Source: CAZYVU01 sp964651435 (GTDB lineage Bacteria > Desulfobacterota > Syntrophorhabdia > Syntrophorhabdales > CAYQXL01). Taken from it: DNA of 64,000 nucleotides. Of this stretch, positions 34,245 through 42,912 are shown in pieces. Both the position numbers and the translations under genes were made by a program. The notes under the pieces are model-generated. The model was given only the letters and a program-made list of their open reading frames with translations, ran no database searches and had not been told where the DNA came from. The stretch lies in contig CAZYVU010000009.1 in assembly GCA_964651435.1 (NCBI GenBank), positions 1 to 64,000 on the forward strand, written 5' to 3'. The first letter of the stretch is position 1, and each line of letters starts with the position of its first letter.

Positions 34245-34667
34245 ATGGGAAAACTGGGTGAACTTTCAATTGCTGCCGATGCACGCTCCATTCCGGACAT
34301 TCTGCGATTTGTCGCCGGCCACGCAACCGCTCTGGGCTTTGGGGAAAAGAGGGTTGGGGAGATCGCTTCCGCCGTAGCCGAGGCAATAGGGAATGTTATA
34401 GACTACGCCTATGGAAGTGCAAAGGGGGATGTACATCTATTATGCAAAGAAGATCAGGGAGGCAGGTTCGTTATTGTCATTGCCGATGACGCCGATCCCC
34501 TTAACGTCCTCCTCAGCGACGATGCATGGCCTACACCGAAACCTGAAAGCACCGCCACAAAAGGTCCGTCCACTCGCCTCATGAAGAGGTATGCCGGCAA
34601 CATCGAATATAGACGGATGGACGACAGGAACATTCTCACCTTCACGATCTCGCGGTCCCTTCGCTGA
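34245..34667 (+). CDS. RsbW-like HATPase (serine kinase / anti-sigma type), degenerate ATP lid
   Basis: 140 residues of a single HATPase_c_2 domain. The N-box is AVAEAIGNVIDYAYG, like the EAxxNxxxHA helix of RsbW. The next motifs are weak: the position of DxGxP reads DDADPLN and the glycine-rich lid reads KGPSTRLMKRY, so nucleotide binding may be altered. ATG at 34245 has GGGAGGG nine bases upstream. No anti-anti-sigma factor, phosphatase or sigma gene is beside it. Confidence 0.75.
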   Translation: MGKLGELSIAADARSIPDILRFVAGHATALGFGEKRVGEIASAVAEAIGNVIDYAYGSAKGDVHLLCKEDQGGRFVIVIADDADPLNVLLSDDAWPTPKPESTATKGPSTRLMKRYAGNIEYRRMDDRNILTFTISRSLR

Positions 34668-34774
34668 CCCGGTCGTGAGCCCCTTTTTTTGGCCGTTCCC
34701 CCCTCCCGCCGGAACCTTCCATCGACCGCCCTTACCATAACCGGACAACGAGAAGCCGCCGGCAATCATTCGGA

Positions 34775-34803
34775 TTGACAAAAGGAAGACAGCGGAATAA
34801 AGT
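34775..34803 (+). promoter_or_regulatory. Promoter of the DUF2848-nitrilase-AmmeMemoRadiSam run
   Basis: TTGACA (34775-34780), 17-base spacer, TAAAGT (34798-34803). Start predicted near 34810, then GAGGAG and ATG 34829. This also rules out the earlier in-frame TTG at 34775 as start codon since it is the -35 box. Confidence 0.55.
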
Positions 34804-34828
34804 TTCTGAAAAACTGAGGAGCCCGGCG

Positions 34829-35530
34829 ATGAGAGAAGCGTCCTTCAACCTTAGCACATCCGGCGGGGCACGAGCCGTCACCCTCCCCGTGCGGCGAATG
34901 GTCAACGCCGGATATGTAGGCAGGAACCAGCAAGAGGTTCGGTGGCACATCGACGAGCTCAGAAAGCTCGGCGTGCCGGGCCCCGACAGCACACCCACCC
35001 TCTATCCCATCGTCCCCTCGAACATCTCCCAGGCGGACCATATAGAAGTGGTGGGTGAGAAGACTTCGGGTGAGGCCGAGTATGTACTGCTCATGAAGTC
35101 CGCCACTGAGATTTATGTGGCCGCCGGCAGCGACCACACGGATCGAAGCCTTGAGACTGTAAGCATCGCACTGTCCAAGAACATCTGCCCGAACATCATA
35201 TCCACCGAAATCTGGGACTTGGCGGACTTGTTGCCCCATTGGGACGAGATAGCGCTCAGAAGTTGGGTAACGGAGGGCGGCACACGCATCCTCTATCAAG
35301 AGGCTGCGCTCGGGACCATCATGGCGCCGGGCGACCTTATCGCATTCGTGCAGTCCAAGGTCGAGGGCCCTTGGGCGGACCTACTGGTTTACTCGGGCAC
35401 CGTCGGCACCGTCGGCGGAGCCCTCATTTTTGGCGACTATTTTGAGGTTGAGCTCTATGATCCCGTAATTGATAGACGCCTCCGGTGCGCCTACAGCATA
35501 TCCCCCCTGCGGTACATGAGGGAAGTCTGA
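34829..35530 (+). CDS. DUF2848 family protein (fumarylacetoacetase-like fold)
   Basis: 233 residues matching DUF2848: the opening FNLSTSGGARAVTLPVRRMVNAGYVGRN, then PTLYPIVPSNI, GEAEYVLL, AGSDHTDR and SKNICPNII. These proteins are considered distant relatives of the FAH hydrolase family; substrate unknown. GAGGAG precedes ATG 34829. It lies 42 bases before the nitrilase-like gene and likely heads the same transcript. Confidence 0.75.
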   Translation: MREASFNLSTSGGARAVTLPVRRMVNAGYVGRNQQEVRWHIDELRKLGVPGPDSTPTLYPIVPSNISQADHIEVVGEKTSGEAEYVLLMKSATEIYVAAGSDHTDRSLETVSIALSKNICPNIISTEIWDLADLLPHWDEIALRSWVTEGGTRILYQEAALGTIMAPGDLIAFVQSKVEGPWADLLVYSGTVGTVGGALIFGDYFEVELYDPVIDRRLRCAYSISPLRYMREV

Positions 35531-35572
35531 CAACGGGGCCGGGCCGGCAATAAGACGGAGGGGCCAGGAACG

Positions 35573-36349
35573 ATGAATATCGCATCAATTCAGCTCAGCG
35601 TCATAGAGGATTCGAAGGCAAGGGCCCTCGATCACGTGCAAGACGTGATTCTGCGGTGCCGCGGCGCCGATCTGATCATGCTGCCGGAACTGTGGAACAT
35701 CGGTTTCATGAGCTACGACAGATACCGACAGGAGGCCGAGGCCGCCGACGGCCCGACGGTCACCCTGCTCTCCGGTCTCGCACGGGATCTCCGCTGCTAT
35801 ATCCACACGGGAAGCATCGTTTTAAGGGAGCACGGCAGGTATTATAACGCCAGCTTCCTTCTGGACAGAGAAGGCACCGTAGTGGGCAGCTATCGCAAGG
35901 TCCATCTATTCACCTTCCGGTCCGCCGAATCGGAAATATTGACGCCGGGTCGCGCCCTTACCGTTCTCACAACGGATTTTGGTCCCGTGGGCCTTGCCAC
36001 CTGTTATGACCTTAGGTTCCCGGAATTTTTTAGGAAAATGGTAGACATGGGGGCTGAAATCTTTCTCGTTGCAGCCGCATGGCCTTACCCCCGTCTGGAG
36101 CACTGGCTCCTTTTCAACCGCGTCCGGGCCCTGGAGAACCTCGCTTTTCTGGTCTCCTCAAACAGTTGCGGCATAAACCGCGGCACGCAGTTTGTCGGTC
36201 ATTCACAAGTCGTCGATCCCATGGGCAACGTCATTGCCGGAAGCGGCGACGATGAAACGGTGGTTTGGTCGCCCATCGATGCCGGGGCTGTCCGCACCGT
36301 CCGTGAAAGCTTCCCTGCCCTCAAGGACAGAGTTCTCACCACCTCATAG
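35573..36349 (+). CDS. Carbon-nitrogen hydrolase (nitrilase superfamily, amidase branch)
   Basis: 258 residues with the complete catalytic set: Glu in MLPELWN, Lys in YRKVHLF, Cys in GLATCYDLRFPEFFR, and a second Glu nearby. The motif spacing is that of omega-amidase/YafV-like amidases instead of aromatic nitrilases, so an amide of a dicarboxylate or a similar damage product is a reasonable guess. GGAGGGGCCAGGAACG precedes ATG. The next gene begins within a few dozen bases, so they are co-expressed. Confidence 0.88.
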   Translation: MNIASIQLSVIEDSKARALDHVQDVILRCRGADLIMLPELWNIGFMSYDRYRQEAEAADGPTVTLLSGLARDLRCYIHTGSIVLREHGRYYNASFLLDREGTVVGSYRKVHLFTFRSAESEILTPGRALTVLTTDFGPVGLATCYDLRFPEFFRKMVDMGAEIFLVAAAWPYPRLEHWLLFNRVRALENLAFLVSSNSCGINRGTQFVGHSQVVDPMGNVIAGSGDDETVVWSPIDAGAVRTVRESFPALKDRVLTTS

Positions 36350-36379
36350 GCATTGCAAGCCGTGGTGACGCGCCCTGCC

Positions 36380-38644
36380 ATGCCCTTCTTTTTCGCTTTC
36401 ATCGTCGTCATGGGTATGTGCGGCATAACGGCCCAGACCGTTCTGGCCAGAGAGCTTCTCATTATCTTTTCAGGCAACGAGCTGTCCATCGGGATCATGA
36501 TCGGCAACTGGATCCTCTGGGGGGCTATCGGCTCCTACCTCGGCGGACGGATCGTAGGGAACGGCGGACCGCCGGACAGGATCGCCCCGGCGGCCCTTCT
36601 TCTCTCGTCGTGCCTTTTCCCTGCCGCCATATACACCGTACGCCTTTTTAAAGAACTTGCCGTTATACCAACGGAGGTTGGCACCGGCATCCCCACGATC
36701 TTCTCAGCCTCCCTGCTCCTCCTTATGCCCACAAGCCTGCTCCACGGCGTCGCCTTCGGCGTCGCCTGCTCTTTCGGTGACGGGGCGAGCCCCCGGGCTT
36801 CGCCTGCCGGCACTGTCTATTCCCTCGACGCCTTAGGCACCCTCACCGGCGGCGTTTTGGTGACCTTCCTCCTTGTGCCCTTCACAAACTCCTTTCAGAT
36901 TGCCGTGCTCGCCGCCGCAGTCGGGGGAGGGGCCTGCCTCCTCTTCAGCCATGCACGGCAACCGGGGCGGCCTACGCTGCTGAAGGGCCTTTCGGCCCTC
37001 GTCACCGCCGCCGCTCTCCTCGCCCTCGCAGCGGGCTTTGGAGAGCGTCTCCACATCCATTCGACGGCCCGCCAGTGGCCGGGAAAGACGGTGCTCTCCT
37101 ATACAAACTCCCCTTATCAGAACATTGTCGTTACCGAGACAGAAGAGCAGTATACGTTTTACACCGATGGACTGCCGAGCATCGTGTCGCCCGTCCCCGA
37201 TATAGCCTTTGTCGAGGAGTTTGTGCATTTCGCCATGACGGCCCATGGAAGGCCGGAGCGGGTTCTCGTCTTGCACGGCGGCGCGGGTGGGATCATTACG
37301 GAACTCCTTAAATATCCATCGGTCAAGGCCATAGACTACGTGGAGACGGACCCCGACCTGCTGAAGGCGGTCCTGCGCTATTCGGACCGGTTGACAAAAA
37401 GGGAGCTTTCGGATGGTCGGGTCACCCTCCACTTTCAAGACCCGCGCCTTTTCGTCCGCAACAGCGGGGCGGTTTACGACATCGTTCTCCTGGGCCTTAG
37501 CAGACCCCGTACGCTGCAGGCCAACCGCCTCTTTACCAGGGAATTCTTTCGCTCACTCGGCAAGTCCATGAAGGAAAACGGGGTCTTTACTCTCACTGTA
37601 CCCGGATCCCGCTCTTACTACGCAGAAGAGCTTCGAGACCTCAATGCCTCCATAATCGCTACACTGAGAGACGTCTTCCCGTCCGTCCACGTCATCGCAG
37701 GTGACACTAACATCCTCCTCGCCTTTCCCTCCGAAAGGGCCCCCTCCCCCTCTCCCGCGGTCATGCTGGGGCGCCTGCGGTCCGCCGGAGTGGAAACGGC
37801 CCTCATTAGCCTGCCCCACCTGATGCACCGGTTGGACAACGCCCACCAGCAGTGGTTTCAGTCACAGGTGGCGGGCTCGCTGGCCCGCGTCAACGGCGAC
37901 ATGCTCCCATCAGCCCTTTTCTACAGCATTTCCTACGAAAGCCTGCTCTTCTCGCCGGCCCTCAGGGGCCTCTTTATAGCCGCCCGGGGCATATCGCTGC
38001 AGGACACCCTGCTCTTCTGTGCCGCTTTTTGCCTCTTCTCCGTTCTCCTTGCAGGACGCAACACCACAAGGGCCGTTTCCTTTTCCGTTGCCGGCACGGG
38101 CTTTTCAGCCATGGTCCTGGAGGTTATTCTTTTGTTCGGCTTTCAGGTCTTTCAGGGCTACGTCTTCTATGCCATCGGCATCCTTGTGGCCGTCTTCATG
38201 GCGGGCCTCGCCGCCGGCAGCTTCACCGGGAGCCGCCTTGTCAGGGGTGAGGCGGCGCCCGGAAGGTTCTTTCTCGCCTGTGAGGCCCTGCTAACCGCCC
38301 TGGCTCTTGCCCTCGCCCCCGTCCTCCTACTGCCTTTCCTCCCCGGCACGATCCTCAACGCCGCTATCGGGTTCCTCCTCTTCCTGACGGGGTTTGTGAC
38401 GGGCTGCGAGTTTCCCCTTGCCGCGGCCTGCTACGGGAGCGGCCGCGATCTCCGACGGACGTCCAGGCCCATGGCAGGTGCTGCCGGCACCATTTATGCT
38501 CTTGACCTTTTCGGTGGATGGCTGGGCGGCCTACTGGGGGCCTTCCTGCTCTTTCCGGTTCTCGGCGTCTACGGATCCTGCATTGTTGTTGTCGCCGTCA
38601 AAGGGGCGACCATCCTACCGCTGGCCCTCTCCCTGCGAAGGTAG
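36380..38644 (+). CDS. Polytopic membrane protein with a spermidine-synthase-like cytoplasmic domain
   Basis: About 755 residues: an N-terminal bundle of some six to seven helices (residues 1-220), a soluble Rossmann methyltransferase-like domain (about 235-470), and a C-terminal bundle (about 530-755). The soluble part follows the SpeE pattern (YTDGLPSI, VLVLHGGAGGI, VETDP). The usual GGGDGG is HGGAGG, and the catalytic-loop D-S/L-x-D-P reads LLGLSRP, so the Asp expected to activate the amine is missing. True aminopropyltransferase activity is doubtful. No start has a clear ribosome binding site; ATG 36380 was chosen, with TTG 36353 possible. Followed after 14 bases by a radical-SAM gene. 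Confidence 0.75.
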   Translation: MPFFFAFIVVMGMCGITAQTVLARELLIIFSGNELSIGIMIGNWILWGAIGSYLGGRIVGNGGPPDRIAPAALLLSSCLFPAAIYTVRLFKELAVIPTEVGTGIPTIFSASLLLLMPTSLLHGVAFGVACSFGDGASPRASPAGTVYSLDALGTLTGGVLVTFLLVPFTNSFQIAVLAAAVGGGACLLFSHARQPGRPTLLKGLSALVTAAALLALAAGFGERLHIHSTARQWPGKTVLSYTNSPYQNIVVTETEEQYTFYTDGLPSIVSPVPDIAFVEEFVHFAMTAHGRPERVLVLHGGAGGIITELLKYPSVKAIDYVETDPDLLKAVLRYSDRLTKRELSDGRVTLHFQDPRLFVRNSGAVYDIVLLGLSRPRTLQANRLFTREFFRSLGKSMKENGVFTLTVPGSRSYYAEELRDLNASIIATLRDVFPSVHVIAGDTNILLAFPSERAPSPSPAVMLGRLRSAGVETALISLPHLMHRLDNAHQQWFQSQVAGSLARVNGDMLPSALFYSISYESLLFSPALRGLFIAARGISLQDTLLFCAAFCLFSVLLAGRNTTRAVSFSVAGTGFSAMVLEVILLFGFQVFQGYVFYAIGILVAVFMAGLAAGSFTGSRLVRGEAAPGRFFLACEALLTALALALAPVLLLPFLPGTILNAAIGFLLFLTGFVTGCEFPLAAACYGSGRDLRRTSRPMAGAAGTIYALDLFGGWLGGLLGAFLLFPVLGVYGSCIVVVAVKGATILPLALSLRR

Positions 38645-38658
38645 TATAATTCCCTCAG

Positions 38659-39762
38659 ATGATCACGAGAAGAGACTTTATCAAGGTTGCAGCCCTCTCG
38701 CCGCTGGCAGTGAACCTTCACGGCGCCCGGGCCGGACAGGCCGCGGACTATTACAAAGAGGCCCTCTTTTATGAGCGCACTCCCGGCAGCAAGGCCGTGG
38801 TATGCCGGCTTTGCCCACGGGCCTGCACTATCGCAGCCGGTGAAACGGGGTTCTGCAGGGCCCGGAAGAATCTTGACGGCAGGCTTGTATCGCTGGGATA
38901 CGGCGCGCCTTGCGCCGTCCACGTTGACCCCGTTGAAAAGAAACCATTCTTTCACGTGGTGCCAAAAACCCTAAGCTATTCCATCGCCAGCGCAGGTTGC
39001 AATATGCGCTGCCGGTTCTGTCAGAACTGGCAGATCTCCCAGGTATCGCCCCTCGACACGGTCAACGATTCCCTGCCGCCGGAACGTGTCGTGGAGAAGG
39101 CGATCGCCCGTGGCTGCAAAAGCATCGCCTACACATACACGGAGCCTACCAACTTTTACGAGTACATGCTTGATACCGCGAAGGCGGCAAGGTCCAAAGG
39201 TATGCTGAATGTCAGCCACTCTAACGGTTATATCAATGAGGAACCCCTCAGGGGTCTCAGCAAGTACATGGACGCCGTCAACATTGACTTAAAGGGTTTC
39301 AGCCCGTCCTTCTACCGGCAGCTCTGCGAGGGCGAACTGGAACCGGTGCTGCAGACCATTGTGGCATTGAAGCGGTCTGGTGTGTGGGTCGAGATTACCA
39401 ACCTACTCATTTCCGGATACAACGACGACAGCGCCATGATCGGCGATATGAGCAGGTGGGTCGCACGTCAGGTCGGGCCCGACGTACCCCTCCACTTCTC
39501 CCGTTTTTTCCCCATGTATAGGATGACAAACGTTCAGCCCACACCGGTAAGCACGCTGGAGCGAGCCCGGGACACAGCTCGCAGGGCGGGGCTGCGACAC
39601 GTCTATGTGGGTAATGTTCCGGGCCACCCCGGAGAAAACACCTACTGTTCCGGTTGCGGCAAGCTCCTTATCAAACGCACCGGCTACAACATACTCGAAA
39701 TGCGCCTCAAAAAGGGCCTGTGCCCGCACTGCGGCGCGAAGGTAGGCGGTATATGGGTATAG
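38659..39762 (+). CDS. AmmeMemoRadiSam system radical SAM enzyme with Tat-like leader
   Basis: 367 residues of the PflA-like radical-SAM family that travels with Memo and AMMECR1 genes. N-terminus MITRRDFIKVAALSPLAVN is a twin-arginine-type leader. Next is VCRLCPRACTIAAGETGFC; the SAM cluster is CNMRCRFCQNW near residue 115; a C-terminal zinc-ribbon is CSGCGK...CPHCGAKVGGIWV. The family's reaction is unknown. Export of an assembled radical-SAM enzyme by Tat would be remarkable, as SAM is cytoplasmic; the leader may be uncleaved or an anchor. Overlaps the Memo-AMMECR1 gene. Confidence 0.9.
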   Translation: MITRRDFIKVAALSPLAVNLHGARAGQAADYYKEALFYERTPGSKAVVCRLCPRACTIAAGETGFCRARKNLDGRLVSLGYGAPCAVHVDPVEKKPFFHVVPKTLSYSIASAGCNMRCRFCQNWQISQVSPLDTVNDSLPPERVVEKAIARGCKSIAYTYTEPTNFYEYMLDTAKAARSKGMLNVSHSNGYINEEPLRGLSKYMDAVNIDLKGFSPSFYRQLCEGELEPVLQTIVALKRSGVWVEITNLLISGYNDDSAMIGDMSRWVARQVGPDVPLHFSRFFPMYRMTNVQPTPVSTLERARDTARRAGLRHVYVGNVPGHPGENTYCSGCGKLLIKRTGYNILEMRLKKGLCPHCGAKVGGIWV

Positions 39763-41219
39763 GAACCCGCATAATGATGGCCATCTGGCTGTGCCTGGTC
39801 ACGGGAGGGTATGTATTAGCCGGAAGCAGTGACCCTGATGTACGCAAACCCGTCTTTGCCGGCTCCTTCTATCCGTCAGACCCTTCTGTCCTTGCCGGAA
39901 CGATTGACAGACTAATCGACGAGACGGCAGGCAAGACCCCCCGGCTGCAGGGCCCCGTCGTCGGCATCATGGTACCCCACGCCGGCTACCAGTATTCGGC
40001 CGCCACGGCTGCTCATGCTTACAACGCAGCGAAGGGTCGACCCTATTCCACGATCATAATTCTTGGCGGCTCCCACCGGATCCCCTTCAGGGGAGTTGCC
40101 GTCTATCCGGGGGGCTTCTGGGAGTCGCCGCTGGGCAGGGTGCCCGTCAACGAGACAGTGGCCAAAGGCATCCTAAAGTCCTGCGCCGGCTTTGCCCGCA
40201 CCTATCCCGCCGCCTTTCAGATGGAGCACTCCCTGGAGGTACAGCTTCCCTTTCTCCAGAAGACTCACAAGGACTTCTCCATTGTACCCATCGTCATGGG
40301 CCGCATGGATGCGAAGGATTATGAGGACCTGGCAGGAGCCCTGACAGAGATTCTCAAGAAGAAGGCGGGCCGGGCGCTCATCGTGGCCTCTTCCGACATG
40401 TCCCACTTCCATACCTATGATGTTGCATCACGGATGGACAAGGAGACGCTGGAGCAGATTCGATCGCTCGATGCAGCGAAAGTCAGGACAGGCGCAGAAA
40501 GGGAAACACATGAGCTCTGCGGCCACCAGGCTGTCGTCACCCTCATGATGGTCGCGAAAAGCCTCGGGGGCGAGGCAACGGTCCTATCCTATGCCAACTC
40601 AGGAGATGTAACCTCCGATAGGGCAAGGGTTGTGGGATACGGCGCCGTGGCCTTTACAGCGCCGCTTAGCGACGAGGAGGCGCTCAGCCCTTTCGATCAG
40701 GCAAGGCTTCTCGCCATAGCCAGAAAGACCCTCGATGCAACGGTTGCGAAGGGCCCGCCTCCCAGGATTGAACCTGCCGAGGGCAGGCTTGCTGAAAAGA
40801 AGGGGGTTTTCGTCACCCTGAAGACGAACGGCCACCTGAGGGGTTGCATCGGGTACGTGGAGCCCCGCTCACCGCTTTCCACCGCCGTTTCCGAGATGAC
40901 TGTCGCAGCGGCAACAGCCGATCCCCGGTTTCCCCCCGTCACCAAGTCGGAGCTCAGGGACATTCACATTGAAATCTCCGTTCTAAGCCTTTTCCGCCGC
41001 ATCGGCGACGCGAAAGAGATTGAGTTGGGCAGACACGGTCTCTATCTTGTGAAGGGCGCCCGGGCGGGCCTCCTGCTGCCCCAGGTACCTGTGGAGCAGA
41101 AGTGGACGCGTGACGAGTTTCTCCGCCAAGTCTGCCTTAAAGCGGGACTTCCGCCCCAGGCCTGGATGGAGCAGGACGCCCGGCTCTACATCTTCTCAGC
41201 CCAAATCTTTTCCGAATAG
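39753..41219 (+). CDS. Exported Memo-AMMECR1 fusion protein (AmmeMemoRadiSam components B and A)
   Basis: 488 residues. A Sec-type signal peptide (residues 1-24, LVTGGYVLAGSS) precedes a Memo domain at about 28-300, whose metal-binding residues are visible: VPHAGYQYSA, GGSHRIPF, MEHSLEVQLPF, SSDMSHFH and the Cys in CGHQAV. An AMMECR1 domain follows at about 310-485 with LRGCIGYVEP. ATG 39753 lies in the end of the radical-SAM gene, after GGTAGGCGG; the upstream frame is radical-SAM sequence. In other genomes the two domains are often separate. Predicted periplasmic or lipid-face location. Confidence 0.9.
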   Translation: MGIGTRIMMAIWLCLVTGGYVLAGSSDPDVRKPVFAGSFYPSDPSVLAGTIDRLIDETAGKTPRLQGPVVGIMVPHAGYQYSAATAAHAYNAAKGRPYSTIIILGGSHRIPFRGVAVYPGGFWESPLGRVPVNETVAKGILKSCAGFARTYPAAFQMEHSLEVQLPFLQKTHKDFSIVPIVMGRMDAKDYEDLAGALTEILKKKAGRALIVASSDMSHFHTYDVASRMDKETLEQIRSLDAAKVRTGAERETHELCGHQAVVTLMMVAKSLGGEATVLSYANSGDVTSDRARVVGYGAVAFTAPLSDEEALSPFDQARLLAIARKTLDATVAKGPPPRIEPAEGRLAEKKGVFVTLKTNGHLRGCIGYVEPRSPLSTAVSEMTVAAATADPRFPPVTKSELRDIHIEISVLSLFRRIGDAKEIELGRHGLYLVKGARAGLLLPQVPVEQKWTRDEFLRQVCLKAGLPPQAWMEQDARLYIFSAQIFSE

Positions 41220-41269
41220 CAGCACCGGCCTTCAGTGTTTGCGGGGTTTGCGCTCGGCGATGGCGGGGG

Positions 41270-42073
41270 TTACCGGTCTTCTTCAAGGGATATATCGCAC
41301 AAAATCGGCTCTTCGACCGCGCCGGACCCAAGAAGCCTTCGACCAAAAACAAGGTATCCCGTGTGGGCGATCATTCTGTCCGTCGGCCTCACCCTTTCGG
41401 CCACCGTTTTGTACTTCCGGATCATGATCTCAAGGACCTCGACGTCACCGAAGTGGCGGTCTATTACCTTCAGTATCTCCGATATCTGGTTTGCCGTCGG
41501 CACAATGATCCCGATCATCCCGCTCGGCCTCAGGAGGCTCCCCACCTTGTCCAGATAGAGCCACGGCTCTCTCACATCGATGAAGGCCGCATCGAAGGGC
41601 TCACCCTCACAGTCGACAAGATCGCCGTAACGAAGGTCCACGTTGTCGAACCGGCGGAACCGCTGAATGTTGCGCCGGGCGTTCTTAAAGTGACGTTCCT
41701 CAATCTCAAAGGAAACGATTTTGCCCTCGGGCCCCAGGGCCCGCGAAAATATGAGGGTCAAGGCGCCGCTTCCCGCACCCGCCTCCAGCACGCGATCACC
41801 TTGCTGAACGTTGAGCCTGAAGGATATGAAGGAACCGTCTTTGGGATAGACGATCTGGGTGTCCCTGCTGATACCGTGCATGATGAGGTCGTCCAGGGTG
41901 GGCTCAAAGATGGTGTAATCCTTGAACGTAATACCGAAGGGCTTGCCGAAGAGGTCCGAGTACTGGATGATACCCCCCCTGCCGTGAAACGACTTGCCGG
42001 GCGACGCCTCTTTGAGATAGCGCTTGTCCTTCCAGATGATGAGTATGTGATCGTTTTCAGCTATTGTTTTCAT
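41270..42073 (-). CDS. trmI: tRNA (adenine-58-N1)-methyltransferase TrmI-like
   Basis: 267 residues. N-terminal beta-barrel-like part, then a SAM-binding Rossmann domain with VLEAGAGSGALTLIFSRALGPEGKI and the catalytic-area FDAAFIDVREPW. IVYPKDGSFI is also conserved in the family. TrmI makes m1A58 in the T-loop. Cytoplasmic tetramer in relatives. The gap to the tonB-like gene (42074-42180) is low-complexity; no promoter was clear. Confidence 0.88.
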   Translation of the reverse strand: MKTIAENDHILIIWKDKRYLKEASPGKSFHGRGGIIQYSDLFGKPFGITFKDYTIFEPTLDDLIMHGISRDTQIVYPKDGSFISFRLNVQQGDRVLEAGAGSGALTLIFSRALGPEGKIVSFEIEERHFKNARRNIQRFRRFDNVDLRYGDLVDCEGEPFDAAFIDVREPWLYLDKVGSLLRPSGMIGIIVPTANQISEILKVIDRHFGDVEVLEIMIRKYKTVAERVRPTDRMIAHTGYLVFGRRLLGSGAVEEPILCDISLEEDR

Positions 42074-42180
42074 TCAACCATTCACCCGTAAAAACGTGAT
42101 TCGTAAAGAGACCGAAATGGGTTACTCGTGATCCGGTATGCGATGTCCCCTATTCGGTTTCCGATGTCCGATTTCCCACC
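42074..42180. other. Low-complexity gap with degenerate short repeats
   Basis: 107 bases between trmI and the tonB-like gene with no credible gene. It contains CGATGTCC twice (42141-42148 and 42162-42169), the tandem TCCGATG/TCCGAT at 42160-42172, and the near-duplicates CGTGATTCGT and CTCGTGATCCG. It resembles an eroded simple-sequence array. Confidence 0.35.
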
Positions 42181-42912
42181 TCACTGCAGCTTGTACTCCA
42201 CCGGCAGCACTACGTCGAGCCTTTGCGTGATCTTCCGCGAAAAGGTGGTTCCCTTCACCGCTTCCCGTGCGCTCTCGTCAAGCACTGGAAATCCGGAGCT
42301 TGTGGCCACCACAACGTTCCGCACCGATCCGTCCTCCAGGATAGAAAATGACAGAAGCACCCGGCCCTCCCATCTCATGCGGCGCGCCCTTTCAGGATAC
42401 CGTATATTCTTGAGAATGTCATGGCGGATGAAGGTAAACCCCGACAGGCCCGATCCGCCCTTTCCAAAATCGATCCCCGCAGGCGAGCCCCCCTTTCCGC
42501 TCGATTTGCCCGGCTGGCCCGACCCAGCCCCGGACGCACCCTGCAGAACGCCGGAGCCTGCGCCCGCGTCCGTTCCTCCGGAATAGGGTTGACCCGGAAG
42601 GGCTACCGGCCCGTCCGGCTCCGATACGGCGACCGGCGGCGCTGATAAGGGCTCACTTTCGACGGGCCGGGCAGCCGCCGTTTTCAATGGCGCCATTGAG
42701 GGCCCGGCGCCAACCGTTCTTTTCGACGCAGACGCCGACGCCGCCCCGCCGCCGGCACCTTTTGCCGGGACACCCCCGTCGAGGAGGGTAAAATCGAGGC
42801 TGATCACCTTGTGCTCCTTCAGCGGAGCGGTGGAGAGGCCAAAAACTGCAGCCAGGAGGCACAGGTGGACCAGGACAGAGGCAGAAAAACCAATCAGACT
42901 CTCGCCCTTCAA
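42181..42912 (-). CDS. tonB: TonB/TolA-type energy-transducing protein
   Basis: 243 residues: N-terminal signal anchor (SVLVHLCLLAAVFGL), a Gly/Ala/Pro/Ser-rich periplasmic spacer of about 120 residues, and a TonB C-terminal domain with IRYPERARRMRWEGRVLLSFSILEDGSV and SSGFPVLDESAREAVK. It spans the periplasm to pass proton-motive energy to outer-membrane receptors. Its start overlaps the TolR gene by four bases. No TonB-dependent receptor gene is in the window. The spacer is glycine-rich where many TonB spacers are Pro-Lys repeats. Confidence 0.9.
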   Translation of the reverse strand: MKGESLIGFSASVLVHLCLLAAVFGLSTAPLKEHKVISLDFTLLDGGVPAKGAGGGAASASASKRTVGAGPSMAPLKTAAARPVESEPLSAPPVAVSEPDGPVALPGQPYSGGTDAGAGSGVLQGASGAGSGQPGKSSGKGGSPAGIDFGKGGSGLSGFTFIRHDILKNIRYPERARRMRWEGRVLLSFSILEDGSVRNVVVATSSGFPVLDESAREAVKGTTFSRKITQRLDVVLPVEYKLQ

